Below are positions 25,209 to 33,071 of a stretch of 64,000 bases of DNA, piece after piece. The stretch comes from DYCT01 sp051875715 (GTDB taxonomy: Bacteria; Bacteroidota; Bacteroidia; Bacteroidales; Bacteroidaceae), in the NCBI GenBank assembly GCA_051875715.1, contig JBJEHD010000024.1, positions 1-64,000 on the forward strand. Direction: 5' to 3'. Numbering within the stretch: the first letter of the stretch is position 1; each line of letters opens with the position of its first letter. The notes beneath the pieces were generated by a model. That model searched no databases and was not told where the DNA came from. It was given only the letters and a program-made list of their open reading frames with translations. A program made the position numbers and the translations under genes.

Positions 25209-25706
25209 ATGACAACACTCGACTATATCCTGTTGGCCTTTTTAGGAGCCGGCGCCCTGCTGGGCCTGTACAAGGGGTTCATCAAGCAACTGGCCACTCT
25301 GCTCGGCCTCGTCGTAGGCCTGGTGATTGCCAAGGCCTTGTACGTCCCTCTGGCCGAGAAACTCTGCCCCACCGTGACACAATCGATGGATGTGGCGCAA
25401 ATCATCGCCTTCGCCTTGATTTGGGTTGCCGTCCCGCTGGCCTTTACCCTGGTAGCATCGCTCTTCACCCGGGCCATGGAAGCCATCTCGCTCGGATGGC
25501 TCAACCGCCTGCTGGGCTTTGCCCTGGGCCTGCTGAAGTACGTGCTTGTTGTCAGCCTGTGCATCAACGTGCTGGAGTTCGCCGACACCGACGGCCTGCT
25601 CTTGAGCGAAGAAACCAAGCAGGCCTCACGCCTGTACTATCCACTGAAGCATTTCGTCGGCGTAGTCTTCCCCGTTGTCCGGCAGGCTGCGCTGCAATAT
25701 ATATAA
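25209..25706 (+). CDS. cvpA: CvpA family membrane protein
   Basis: CvpA-like proteins are small inner-membrane proteins named for colicin V production; their role is poorly defined. The 165-residue protein has four hydrophobic segments. The first includes the family pattern YILLAFLGAGALLGLYKGFIKQ, followed by ATLLGLVVGLVIAK and a central SLGWLNRLLGFALGLLK segment. It lies between infB and sufB on the same strand, and sufB starts 7 nt after its stop. Confidence 0.9.
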   Translation: MTTLDYILLAFLGAGALLGLYKGFIKQLATLLGLVVGLVIAKALYVPLAEKLCPTVTQSMDVAQIIAFALIWVAVPLAFTLVASLFTRAMEAISLGWLNRLLGFALGLLKYVLVVSLCINVLEFADTDGLLLSEETKQASRLYYPLKHFVGVVFPVVRQAALQYI

Positions 25707-25713
25707 AAGGAAT

Positions 25714-27201
25714 ATGCAAGAAGACAGATTCAAGAATACAAACGAAGAAGGGAAAAAGCCTTCGAACGAACTGGTGCGGCAGATTGCGGACGAGAAGTAC
25801 AAGTACGGATTCACCTCGGACGTTCATACCGACATCATCGAACGGGGCCTCAACGAAGACATCATACGCCTCATCTCCGCCAAGAAGAACGAACCGGACT
25901 GGCTGCTGGAGTTCCGCCTGAAGGCTTACCGCTACTGGCTGACCCTGGAGATGCCTACGTGGGCGCACCTCGACATTCCGGAAATCGACTATCAGGCTAT
26001 CTCGTACTACGCCGACCCAACCAAGAAGAAGGAAGGGCCCAAGTCGATGGACGAACTCGACCCCGAACTGGTCAAGACGTTCAACAAACTGGGCATCCCG
26101 CTCGAAGAGCAGATGGCCTTGAGCGGCATGGCGGTCGACGCCGTGATGGACTCCGTTTCGGTCAAGACCACCTTCAAGGAGACGCTGCTGGAGAAGGGCA
26201 TCATCTTCTGCTCGTTCAGCGAGGCCGTGCGCGAACATCCCGACCTGGTGCGGAAGTACCTCGGCTCTGTGGTGGGTTATCGCGACAACTTCTATGCCGC
26301 ACTCAACTCGGCCGTCTTCTCCGACGGTTCGTTCGTCTACATCCCCAAAGGGGTGCGTTGCCCCATGGAGTTGTCGACCTATTTCCGCATCAACGCGGCC
26401 GGTACGGGCCAGTTTGAGCGCACGCTCATCGTGGCCGACGACGACAGCTACGTGTCCTACCTGGAGGGGTGTACCGCCCCCATGCGCGACGAGAACCAGT
26501 TGCACGCGGCCATCGTGGAAATCGTGGTGCACGACCGCGCCGAGGTGAAGTATTCCACCGTGCAGAACTGGTATCCGGGCGATGCCGAGGGGAAGGGCGG
26601 CGTCTACAACTTTGTGACCAAACGCGGAAACTGCAAGGGGGTGAACTCCAAATTGTCGTGGACGCAGGTGGAAACGGGAAGCGCCATCACGTGGAAATAC
26701 CCCAGCTGCATCCTCACCGGCGACAACTCGACCGCCGAGTTCTACTCTGTAGCCGTCACCAACAACCACCAGCAGGCCGACACCGGCACGAAGATGATCC
26801 ATCTGGGCAAGAACACGCGAAGCACCATCGTGAGCAAAGGCATCTCGGCCGGACACTCGCAAAACGCCTACCGCGGTCTGGTGCGCGTGGCCGAGAAGGC
26901 CGAGGGCGCACGCAACTACAGCCAATGCGACTCGCTGCTGCTGGGCGACAAATGCGGTGCGCACACCTTCCCCTACATGGACATCCACAACGAAACGGCC
27001 ATCGTGGAGCACGAAGCCACCACCTCGAAAATCAACGAAGACCAACTCTTCTATTGCAACCAGCGGGGCATCTCGACCGAGGACGCCGTCGGACTGATTG
27101 TGAACGGATACGCCAAGGAGGTGCTCAACAAACTGCCGATGGAGTTCGCCGTGGAGGCACAGAAACTGCTGTCCGTCTCGCTGGAGGGCAGCGTGGGATA
27201 A
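25714..27201 (+). CDS. sufB: Fe-S cluster assembly scaffold SufB
   Basis: SufB is the main scaffold of the SufBC2D complex, where iron and sulfur are assembled into clusters before transfer. The 495 residues show the conserved SMDELDPELVKTFNKLGIPLEEQ segment, the RCPMELSTYFRINAAGTGQFERTLIVAD beta-helix core and the ISAGHSQNAYRGLV and SQCDSLLLGDKCGAHTFPY motifs near the C-terminus. The ATG at 25714 is 7 nt after cvpA; a longer frame upstream lies within cvpA and is rejected. It is the first gene of sufBCDS. Confidence 0.96.
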   Translation: MQEDRFKNTNEEGKKPSNELVRQIADEKYKYGFTSDVHTDIIERGLNEDIIRLISAKKNEPDWLLEFRLKAYRYWLTLEMPTWAHLDIPEIDYQAISYYADPTKKKEGPKSMDELDPELVKTFNKLGIPLEEQMALSGMAVDAVMDSVSVKTTFKETLLEKGIIFCSFSEAVREHPDLVRKYLGSVVGYRDNFYAALNSAVFSDGSFVYIPKGVRCPMELSTYFRINAAGTGQFERTLIVADDDSYVSYLEGCTAPMRDENQLHAAIVEIVVHDRAEVKYSTVQNWYPGDAEGKGGVYNFVTKRGNCKGVNSKLSWTQVETGSAITWKYPSCILTGDNSTAEFYSVAVTNNHQQADTGTKMIHLGKNTRSTIVSKGISAGHSQNAYRGLVRVAEKAEGARNYSQCDSLLLGDKCGAHTFPYMDIHNETAIVEHEATTSKINEDQLFYCNQRGISTEDAVGLIVNGYAKEVLNKLPMEFAVEAQKLLSVSLEGSVG

Positions 27202-27244
27202 ACCAGCGGAACCAACGTTTTCTTACACGCTAATACATGGTAAT

Positions 27245-27997
27245 ATGTTAGAAATAAAAGACCTACATGCCAACATCAATGGCAAAGAGATATTGAAAGG
27301 TATCAACCTGACGGTGAAACCTGGCGAAGTACACGCCATCATGGGCCCGAACGGTTCGGGGAAAAGCACCCTCTCGTCGGTGCTGGTGGGCCATCCGGCC
27401 TACGAGGTGACGAAGGGCAGCGTGACCTTCTACGGCAAGAACCTGCTGGAGCTGAGCCCCGAGGACCGCAGCCACGAAGGACTTTTCCTCTCGTTCCAGT
27501 ATCCGGTGGAAATCCCGGGCGTCAGCATGGTCAACTTCATGCGTGCCGCCGTCAACGAGAAGCGGAAGTACGAAGGGCAAGCGCCCCTGTCGGCGTCGGA
27601 GTTCTTGAAACTGATGCGCGAGAAACGGGCCGTGGTGGAGTTGGACAACAAGTTGGCCAACCGCTCGGTGAACGAAGGTTTCTCGGGTGGTGAGAAGAAG
27701 CGCAACGAAATCTTCCAGATGGCCATGCTGGAGCCGCGCTTGAGCATCCTCGACGAGACGGACTCCGGGCTGGACATCGACGCCCTGCGCATCGTGGCCG
27801 AAGGGGTCAACAAACTGAAGACGCCCGAGACATCGACCATCGTCATCACGCACTACCAACGCCTGCTCGACTACATCAAGCCGGACATCGTCCACGTGCT
27901 CTACAAGGGACGCATCGTGAAGACGGCAGGGCCGGAACTGGCCCTCGAACTGGAGGAGAGAGGCTACGACTGGATCAAAGAAGAAGTGGGGGAATAA
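27245..27997 (+). CDS. sufC: Fe-S cluster assembly ATPase SufC
   Basis: SufC is the ABC-type ATPase that drives conformational changes in SufBC2D. In 250 residues the Walker A motif GPNGSGKS is at 34-41. The signature FSGGEKKRNEI, the Walker B and D-loop region LDETDSGLDIDAL (the SufC-specific form) and the H-loop VITHYQRLL are all present. It lies 43 nt after sufB and 4 nt before sufD. Confidence 0.97.
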   Translation: MLEIKDLHANINGKEILKGINLTVKPGEVHAIMGPNGSGKSTLSSVLVGHPAYEVTKGSVTFYGKNLLELSPEDRSHEGLFLSFQYPVEIPGVSMVNFMRAAVNEKRKYEGQAPLSASEFLKLMREKRAVVELDNKLANRSVNEGFSGGEKKRNEIFQMAMLEPRLSILDETDSGLDIDALRIVAEGVNKLKTPETSTIVITHYQRLLDYIKPDIVHVLYKGRIVKTAGPELALELEERGYDWIKEEVGE

Positions 27998-28001
27998 GGC
28001 C

Positions 28002-29345
28002 ATGAGACCAGAGCAGCAATACATCGACCTCTTCAGCCAATGCGAAGGGATGATTTGCCGCCACAGCGCCGAGGTGCTGAACGCTCCGCGCGCCAAGGCA
28101 ATCGCCGACTTCGAACGGCTGGGCTTTCCCACCCGGAAGCAAGAGGCGTACAAATACACCGACGTCAGCCGCTTGTTCGAACCGGACTACGGGCTGAACT
28201 TGAACCGGCTCGACATCCCCGTCAACCCCTACGAGGTCTTCAAGTGCGACGTGCCCAACATGAGCACCTTGCTCTATTTCGTGGTGAACGATGCGTTCTA
28301 CAGCAAGGCCCAGCCGAAGGCCCATTTGCCCGAAGGGGTCGTCATGGGCAGCCTCCGCGACATGGCCTCCGAACACCCCGAACTGGTGCGGAAATACTAC
28401 GGACACCTGGCCGACACTTCGGCCGACGGCGTGACCGCTCTGAACACGGCCCTGGCGCAGGACGGCGTGCTGCTGTACGTGCCCAAAGGCGTGGTCGTGG
28501 AGAAGCCCATCCAGTTGGTCAACATCCTGCGGGCCGACGTCAACTTCATGGTCAACCGCCGCCTGCTCATCGTACTCGAAGAGGGAGCGCAGGCCCGCCT
28601 GCTTGTCTGCGACCATGCCATGGACAACGTCAACTTCCTGGCCACGCAGGTGATTGAGGCCTACGTGGGCAAGAACGCCATGCTCGACCTCTATGAGCTG
28701 GAAGAGACACACACCAGCACCGTACGGGTGTCGCAATGCCATGTGCGGCAGGAGGCCGGCTCAAACGTCCTGCTCAACGCCATGACGCTGCAGAACGGGA
28801 CCACCCGAAACACCACGCGCGTCACGCTGGCCGGTCCGCACGCCGAGACCAGCCTCTGCGGCATGGCCATCGTGGACAAGAACCAGCACGTGGACAACAA
28901 CACCTTCATCGACCACGTCGCCTCAGACTGCCAGAGCAACGAACTCTACAAATACGTGCTCGACGACCAGGCCGTCGGTGCTTTCGCCGGCTTGGTGTGC
29001 GTAAGGCCGGACGCCCAACGTACCTGTTCGCAACAGACCAACCGGAACCTCTGCGCCACCCGCGAGGCACGCATGTACACGCAGCCTCAGCTGGAGATTT
29101 ACGCCGACGACGTGAAGTGTTCGCACGGGGCCACGGTCGGCCAGCTGGACGAGAATGCCTTGTTCTACATGCGTTCGCGCGGCATTACGGAGAAGGAGGC
29201 CCGTCTGATGCTCATGTTCGCCTTCGTCAACGAGGTGATCGACTGCATCCGCCTCGAGGCCTTGAAGGACCGGCTGCACCACCTGGTGGAAAAACGTTTC
29301 CGCGGCGAACTGAACAAATGCCAGGGTTGCGCCATTTGTAAATAA
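28002..29345 (+). CDS. sufD: Fe-S cluster assembly protein SufD
   Basis: SufD pairs with SufB in the scaffold complex and is needed for iron entry. The 447 residues share the right-handed beta-helix of SufB, with GLVCVRPDAQRTCSQQTNRNL and YTQPQLEIYADDVKCSHGATVGQLDENALFYMRSRGI as the recognisable C-terminal core. An unusual feature is the C-terminal end QGCAICK, with two closely spaced cysteines. It starts 4 nt after sufC and is followed after 14 nt by sufS. Confidence 0.95.
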   Translation: MRPEQQYIDLFSQCEGMICRHSAEVLNAPRAKAIADFERLGFPTRKQEAYKYTDVSRLFEPDYGLNLNRLDIPVNPYEVFKCDVPNMSTLLYFVVNDAFYSKAQPKAHLPEGVVMGSLRDMASEHPELVRKYYGHLADTSADGVTALNTALAQDGVLLYVPKGVVVEKPIQLVNILRADVNFMVNRRLLIVLEEGAQARLLVCDHAMDNVNFLATQVIEAYVGKNAMLDLYELEETHTSTVRVSQCHVRQEAGSNVLLNAMTLQNGTTRNTTRVTLAGPHAETSLCGMAIVDKNQHVDNNTFIDHVASDCQSNELYKYVLDDQAVGAFAGLVCVRPDAQRTCSQQTNRNLCATREARMYTQPQLEIYADDVKCSHGATVGQLDENALFYMRSRGITEKEARLMLMFAFVNEVIDCIRLEALKDRLHHLVEKRFRGELNKCQGCAICK

Positions 29346-29359
29346 AAGGAGAAAACCAC

Positions 29360-30574
29360 ATGTACGACCTACAGAAGATACGCGAAGATTTCCCCATCCT
29401 GCAACGGCAGGTGTACGGCAAGCCCCTGGTCTATCTGGACAACGGGGCCACCACGCAGAAACCGCGCTGCGTGGTCGATGCCATCACCGACGAATATTAC
29501 TCGGTGAACGCCAACGTGCACCGGGGCGTGCACTTCCTCTCGCAGCAGGCCACCGAGTTGCACGAGGCCTCGCGCGAGACCGTGCGCCGCTTCATCAACG
29601 CCCGCAGCAGCAGCGAAATCATCTTCACCCGTGGCACGACCGAAAGCATCAACCTCCTGGCCGCCTCCTTCGGCGAGGCGTTCCTGCACGAGGGCGACGA
29701 GGTGATGGTCTCCGTCATGGAGCATCACAGCGACATCGTGCCCTGGCAGTTGCTGGCCGCCCGCAAAGGCATTGCCATCAAAGTCATCCCGATGAACGAC
29801 CGGGGCGAACTGTTGGTGGACGAATACCGCGACCTCTTCAGCGAACGGACTCGCCTGGTGGCCGTCGCACACGTATCGAACGTGCTGGGCACGGTCAACC
29901 CGGTAAAAGAACTCATCGCCATCGCCCACGCCCACGACGTACCCGTGCTGGTGGATGCAGCGCAGTCGGTGCCTCACATGAAGGTCGACGTGCAGGACCT
30001 GGATGCCGACTTCCTGGCTTTTTCCGGGCACAAGATGTACGGTCCCACGGGGGTCGGCGTGCTCTACGGCAAGGAGGAATGGCTGGACCGCCTGCCCCCC
30101 TATCAGGGCGGAGGCGAGATGATTCAGACGGTCACGTTCGAAAAGACGGTCTTCAACGAACTGCCGTTCAAGTTCGAAGCCGGCACGCCGGACTACATCG
30201 GCACCACGGCCCTGGCCCGCGCCATCGACTACGTCGACGCCATCGGCATGGACTGCATCCGGGCGCACGAACAACGGCTGACCGCCTACGCCATGCAGCA
30301 ACTGAAGGAAATTCCGGGCATGCGCCTGCTGGGCGAGGCCCGCGAGAAGGATGCTGTCGTCTCCTTCCTGGTGGGCGACATCCACCACTTCGACATGGGA
30401 ACGCTGCTCGACCGCCTCGGCATCGCCGTGCGCACCGGGCACCACTGCGCCCAGCCCTTGATGCAGCGCCTCGGAGTCGAAGGAACCGTACGTGCCTCGT
30501 TCGCCCTCTACAACACGCTGGAGGAGGTGGACAGTCTCGTGGCCGGCATCCGGCGCATCCAACAAATGTTTTAA
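29360..30574 (+). CDS. sufS: Cysteine desulfurase SufS
   Basis: SufS is the group II PLP-dependent cysteine desulfurase that supplies sulfur to the SufBCD scaffold. The 404 residues include the PLP lysine K225 in FSGHKMYGPTG and the catalytic cysteine C363 in RTGHHCAQP. The N-terminal YLDNGATTQKP and NVHRGVHFLS motifs are typical. No sufE or sufU sulfur-acceptor gene and no sufA are visible in the window. The crp-type regulator follows after 18 nt. Confidence 0.96.
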   Translation: MYDLQKIREDFPILQRQVYGKPLVYLDNGATTQKPRCVVDAITDEYYSVNANVHRGVHFLSQQATELHEASRETVRRFINARSSSEIIFTRGTTESINLLAASFGEAFLHEGDEVMVSVMEHHSDIVPWQLLAARKGIAIKVIPMNDRGELLVDEYRDLFSERTRLVAVAHVSNVLGTVNPVKELIAIAHAHDVPVLVDAAQSVPHMKVDVQDLDADFLAFSGHKMYGPTGVGVLYGKEEWLDRLPPYQGGGEMIQTVTFEKTVFNELPFKFEAGTPDYIGTTALARAIDYVDAIGMDCIRAHEQRLTAYAMQQLKEIPGMRLLGEAREKDAVVSFLVGDIHHFDMGTLLDRLGIAVRTGHHCAQPLMQRLGVEGTVRASFALYNTLEEVDSLVAGIRRIQQMF

Positions 30575-30592
30575 GAACCCAAATCCACGCCT

Positions 30593-31225
30593 ATGAAAGT
30601 CAACAAACTGAACTACAACGAAATCACCTGCAAAAGCCTGACCTTTAGCGAGATCATGAACCAGACGTACCACGTCGGGCCGGACATCGTGCAGAAGATG
30701 TTGCCCTACCTCCACCACACCACGCTGAAGAGAGACCAGTTGTTGATTCCAGAGGGCACGCGCAACAACAACATGTACGTCATCCTCGAGGGCCTCGTCC
30801 GCTCGTATTTCTACAACGGCGAACGCGAGGACACGCTGTGGTTCGCCACCTCGGGCGACTGGTTCTGCTCGATGCGCTCCTACCTGCACAACTATCCGGC
30901 GGTGAGCAACATCGAGGCGCTGACCGAAACGCGCCTGGCCTACATCCGCCACGACGACCTGGAGCAGCTGTTCAGCGAATCGGTGGAACTGGCCAACTGG
31001 GGACGCATCATCGCTTTCGAGGAACTGGATGCCCTGGAATGGCGCCACAGCCAACTGACCGGCGGAGACGCCTTCGCGCGCTACAAGGCCTTCCTGCGTA
31101 TGCGGCCGGCCGAGGTCATCTGTCAGATTCCACAAAAATACATTGCCTCGTACCTGGGCATCACGCCCTCCACGCTGAGCCGCATCCGTCTCAAACTGCT
31201 CAAGGAAGACGCTTCGAGCGAATAG
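30593..31225 (+). CDS. Crp/Fnr family transcriptional regulator
   Basis: This 210-residue regulator has an N-terminal cyclic-nucleotide-binding-type beta barrel (about residues 35-130; LLIPEGTRNNNMYVILEGLVRSYF) and a C-terminal winged helix (IPQKYIASYLGITPSTLSRIR, starting near residue 178). It has no clustered N-terminal cysteines, so an FNR-type iron-sulfur cluster is unlikely. Lying 18 nt behind sufS, it may be co-transcribed with the suf genes. Whether it regulates them is unknown. The effector cannot be predicted. Confidence 0.88.
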   Translation: MKVNKLNYNEITCKSLTFSEIMNQTYHVGPDIVQKMLPYLHHTTLKRDQLLIPEGTRNNNMYVILEGLVRSYFYNGEREDTLWFATSGDWFCSMRSYLHNYPAVSNIEALTETRLAYIRHDDLEQLFSESVELANWGRIIAFEELDALEWRHSQLTGGDAFARYKAFLRMRPAEVICQIPQKYIASYLGITPSTLSRIRLKLLKEDASSE

Positions 31226-31235
31226 TCCGCCTTTG

Positions 31236-31308
31236 TTGCAACCGCATTGCAACGGCATTGCAACGGTGTTGCAACAGTGTTTAAACGGTGATTAAACGGT
31301 GATTAAAA
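31236..31308. repeat. 11-bp phased array, TTGCAAC then TTTAAAC/ATTAAAC cores
   Basis: Seven units begin exactly every 11 bp at 31236, 31247, 31258, 31269, 31280, 31291 and 31302. Four carry TTGCAAC, one TTTAAAC and two ATTAAAC or ATTAAAA; linkers are CGCA, GGCA, GGTG, AGTG and GGTG. Number, phase and order of cores match the array at 12146. It begins 10 nt after the crp-type gene, between two convergent genes. Confidence 0.92.
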
Positions 31309-31380
31309 CGGCATGGGAACTCCCGCCCGACGGCGTTCGGGACAACGGCCGAGAACGCCTCGGCAGGCGGGGAAAAACGC

Positions 31381-31446
31381 GTGTACACGCGAGGGCCGAT
31401 GCGTGTACAGACGAACGCCTTCGCGTGTACACGCGAAGGGCATAAG
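31381..31446. repeat. 22-bp tandem repeat with GTGTACAC core
   Basis: GTGTACAC (or GTGTACAG) begins at 31381, 31403 and 31425, exactly 22 bp apart. The remainder of each unit is only loosely conserved (GCGARGG, CGCCTTCGC). Core and period match the array at 12060, but here the 22-bp array lies after the 11-bp array rather than before it. Confidence 0.8.
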
Positions 31447-31466
31447 CTCGGCAGGCATTCGGAGGC

Positions 31467-32108
31467 TTACGGGCGACGCACCGAATCGCGCAACACGAGC
31501 AGGCCTTCCGGCCCCATGTTGAACAGCAAATCCACGATGCTGAGGTTGGGCAGGAAGCCCAGCCGACGGTCGAACACTTGATAGTACAGTTGGGGCGCAA
31601 AGCGGACATCGTCGGCATACGGACGCTTCGGATGAATCAGTTCGCGGCAGTCCAGCACCCCTTCTCCCGCCTCCGGCCGGTATTCCTCTGTGCGCCGAAG
31701 GTCGGGCTGCAAGTCGAGCAGGCGGCAGACCGTGTCGCACAAGGCCTCGTTGAAATCGTAGAGGAACTCATACTTCCGCTCGTAGAACGGACGGAAATCA
31801 TCCTGGTAATATTCGAAATAAGGGCTGGTGCGGTAGGCCGACACAAGAGCCGTCCAGTGCAGGTGGCGCCACTTGCCGTGGTCGGAGATGCGGACGTCCT
31901 TCATCAGACACTTGGGCGATTCGGTCCGCTCGGTCGGGATGGTCAGTGCCAGCGGCCCGTCGGACGCCGCAATGACGCATCGGTTGCGGTACGTCTGCTT
32001 CACGTAATGGTCGAACTGCTCCACGTAGCACGTCGCGCCGCCGTAGAGTTTGGCATAGTATTGCACCGGGGCCAGGTAGGCCGAAGACAGAAGGACAGTC
32101 TGTTCCAT
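31467..32108 (-). CDS. WbqC family protein
   Basis: WbqC-like proteins are found in surface-polysaccharide loci and elsewhere; their biochemical role is unclear. From ATG at 32108 the protein has 213 residues, starting MEQTVLLSSAYLAPVQYYAKL with the family hallmark of a Tyr/Pro-rich N-terminus and the central KDVRISDHGKWRHLHWTALVSAYRTSPYFEYY segment. It overlaps the stop of the preceding signal-peptidase-like gene by 1 nt (TGATG), so translation is coupled. The longer frame upstream is read-through of that gene and is rejected. Confidence 0.88.
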   Translation of the reverse strand: MEQTVLLSSAYLAPVQYYAKLYGGATCYVEQFDHYVKQTYRNRCVIAASDGPLALTIPTERTESPKCLMKDVRISDHGKWRHLHWTALVSAYRTSPYFEYYQDDFRPFYERKYEFLYDFNEALCDTVCRLLDLQPDLRRTEEYRPEAGEGVLDCRELIHPKRPYADDVRFAPQLYYQVFDRRLGFLPNLSIVDLLFNMGPEGLLVLRDSVRRP

Positions 32109-33046
32109 CATTTCACTTGCTGAAAAAAGCGGTGCCACCGATAGCCGTCGAGCCATCCCTTCTCCGGATCTTTCGAGAACCACACGAACGAGGCCCGCCC
32201 GATGAGGTGGCTGGCCGGCACCAGGCCGAAGCGGCGCGAGTCGTGCTGGTTGGCTACGTCGTTGGACACCATCCAATAATAATCCTGCCCGAAGCGGTAA
32301 GAGAACACCTTCCGACCGTCCACCAGCAGCGTGTCGCCGCGCACCTCGGCCTGCCGACCTTCGTGCAGGCTGACGGCCCGACACAGCAGACGCACGTTCC
32401 AGGGATAGACGCGGACGCTCTCGCCCCGGCGCGGCATCACGAAGGGATGCACCTCCTCGCTGCCGCCCACACGCAACGGCGTGAAGGGGACGGACGTTCC
32501 CAGTTCCTGCCGCAGCAGGTACACCTCGTAGTGGCTCAGGCTGCGCACATACTGCTCGTCCTGGAAGCCTATCAGTTCGTTGCCCTCGATGGCCAGGAGG
32601 CGCAAGGCCTGCAACACGGCATCCTCCGCTTCCTTGGGGTAAGCGTAGAGCGACTTGTAGTCGGGGCTGAGCACGGCTTGCGAGGTCACTTCCAGGCGGG
32701 AGGTGAGCATGAGCGTGTCGCCCGGCAGGCCCACGCACCGGCCGATGAAGACGGCCCTGCGGTCGATGGCCTCGTCCGCACGGGCGGGTTGCGGATTGTT
32801 GAACACCACGATGTCGCCGGTTTCGACGGGTCTCGGCATCCAGCGGTGGCAACCCCACCAGGCAGTCAGCGGCAGGCGCAGCCCGTAGGCCCACTTGTTC
32901 ACCAGCACCCGGTCGCCGCGAAACAGGGAGTTCTCCATGCCGCTGAAGGGGATGGTGCACGAGGTGAAGGCAAACGCCTTCACCAACGTCGCAACGGCTA
33001 TCGCCGCCGCCAACACACCGAGCCAGATGCCGAATTCCCGCTTCAT
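32108..33046 (-). CDS. S26 signal-peptidase-like protein, both catalytic residues missing
   Basis: This 312-residue protein has an N-terminal membrane anchor (about residues 7-27) and all the S26 boxes, but both catalytic positions are changed. Box B reads IPFSGMENSL, so the serine of IPSxSM is Gly36. Box D reads FIGRCVGLPGD, so the lysine of YIKRxxGxPGD is Gly102. The remaining fold motifs (GDIVVFNNP, YYWMVSND, DSRRFG) are intact. It follows lepB by 25 nt and is coupled to the WbqC gene. It may be a non-catalytic partner or regulator of the true LepB, or use another residue. Family assignment is firm; activity is doubtful. Confidence 0.88.
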   Translation of the reverse strand: MKREFGIWLGVLAAAIAVATLVKAFAFTSCTIPFSGMENSLFRGDRVLVNKWAYGLRLPLTAWWGCHRWMPRPVETGDIVVFNNPQPARADEAIDRRAVFIGRCVGLPGDTLMLTSRLEVTSQAVLSPDYKSLYAYPKEAEDAVLQALRLLAIEGNELIGFQDEQYVRSLSHYEVYLLRQELGTSVPFTPLRVGGSEEVHPFVMPRRGESVRVYPWNVRLLCRAVSLHEGRQAEVRGDTLLVDGRKVFSYRFGQDYYWMVSNDVANQHDSRRFGLVPASHLIGRASFVWFSKDPEKGWLDGYRWHRFFQQVK

Positions 33047-33071
33047 CTTCCTTTGCCTTGTCTTGACGAAG

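Noticed and set aside
32109..32960. Upstream extension of the WbqC frame
   Set aside because: It overlaps the signal-peptidase-like gene almost entirely and encodes Arg/Gly-rich shadow sequence; the ATG at 32108 gives the complete family protein.
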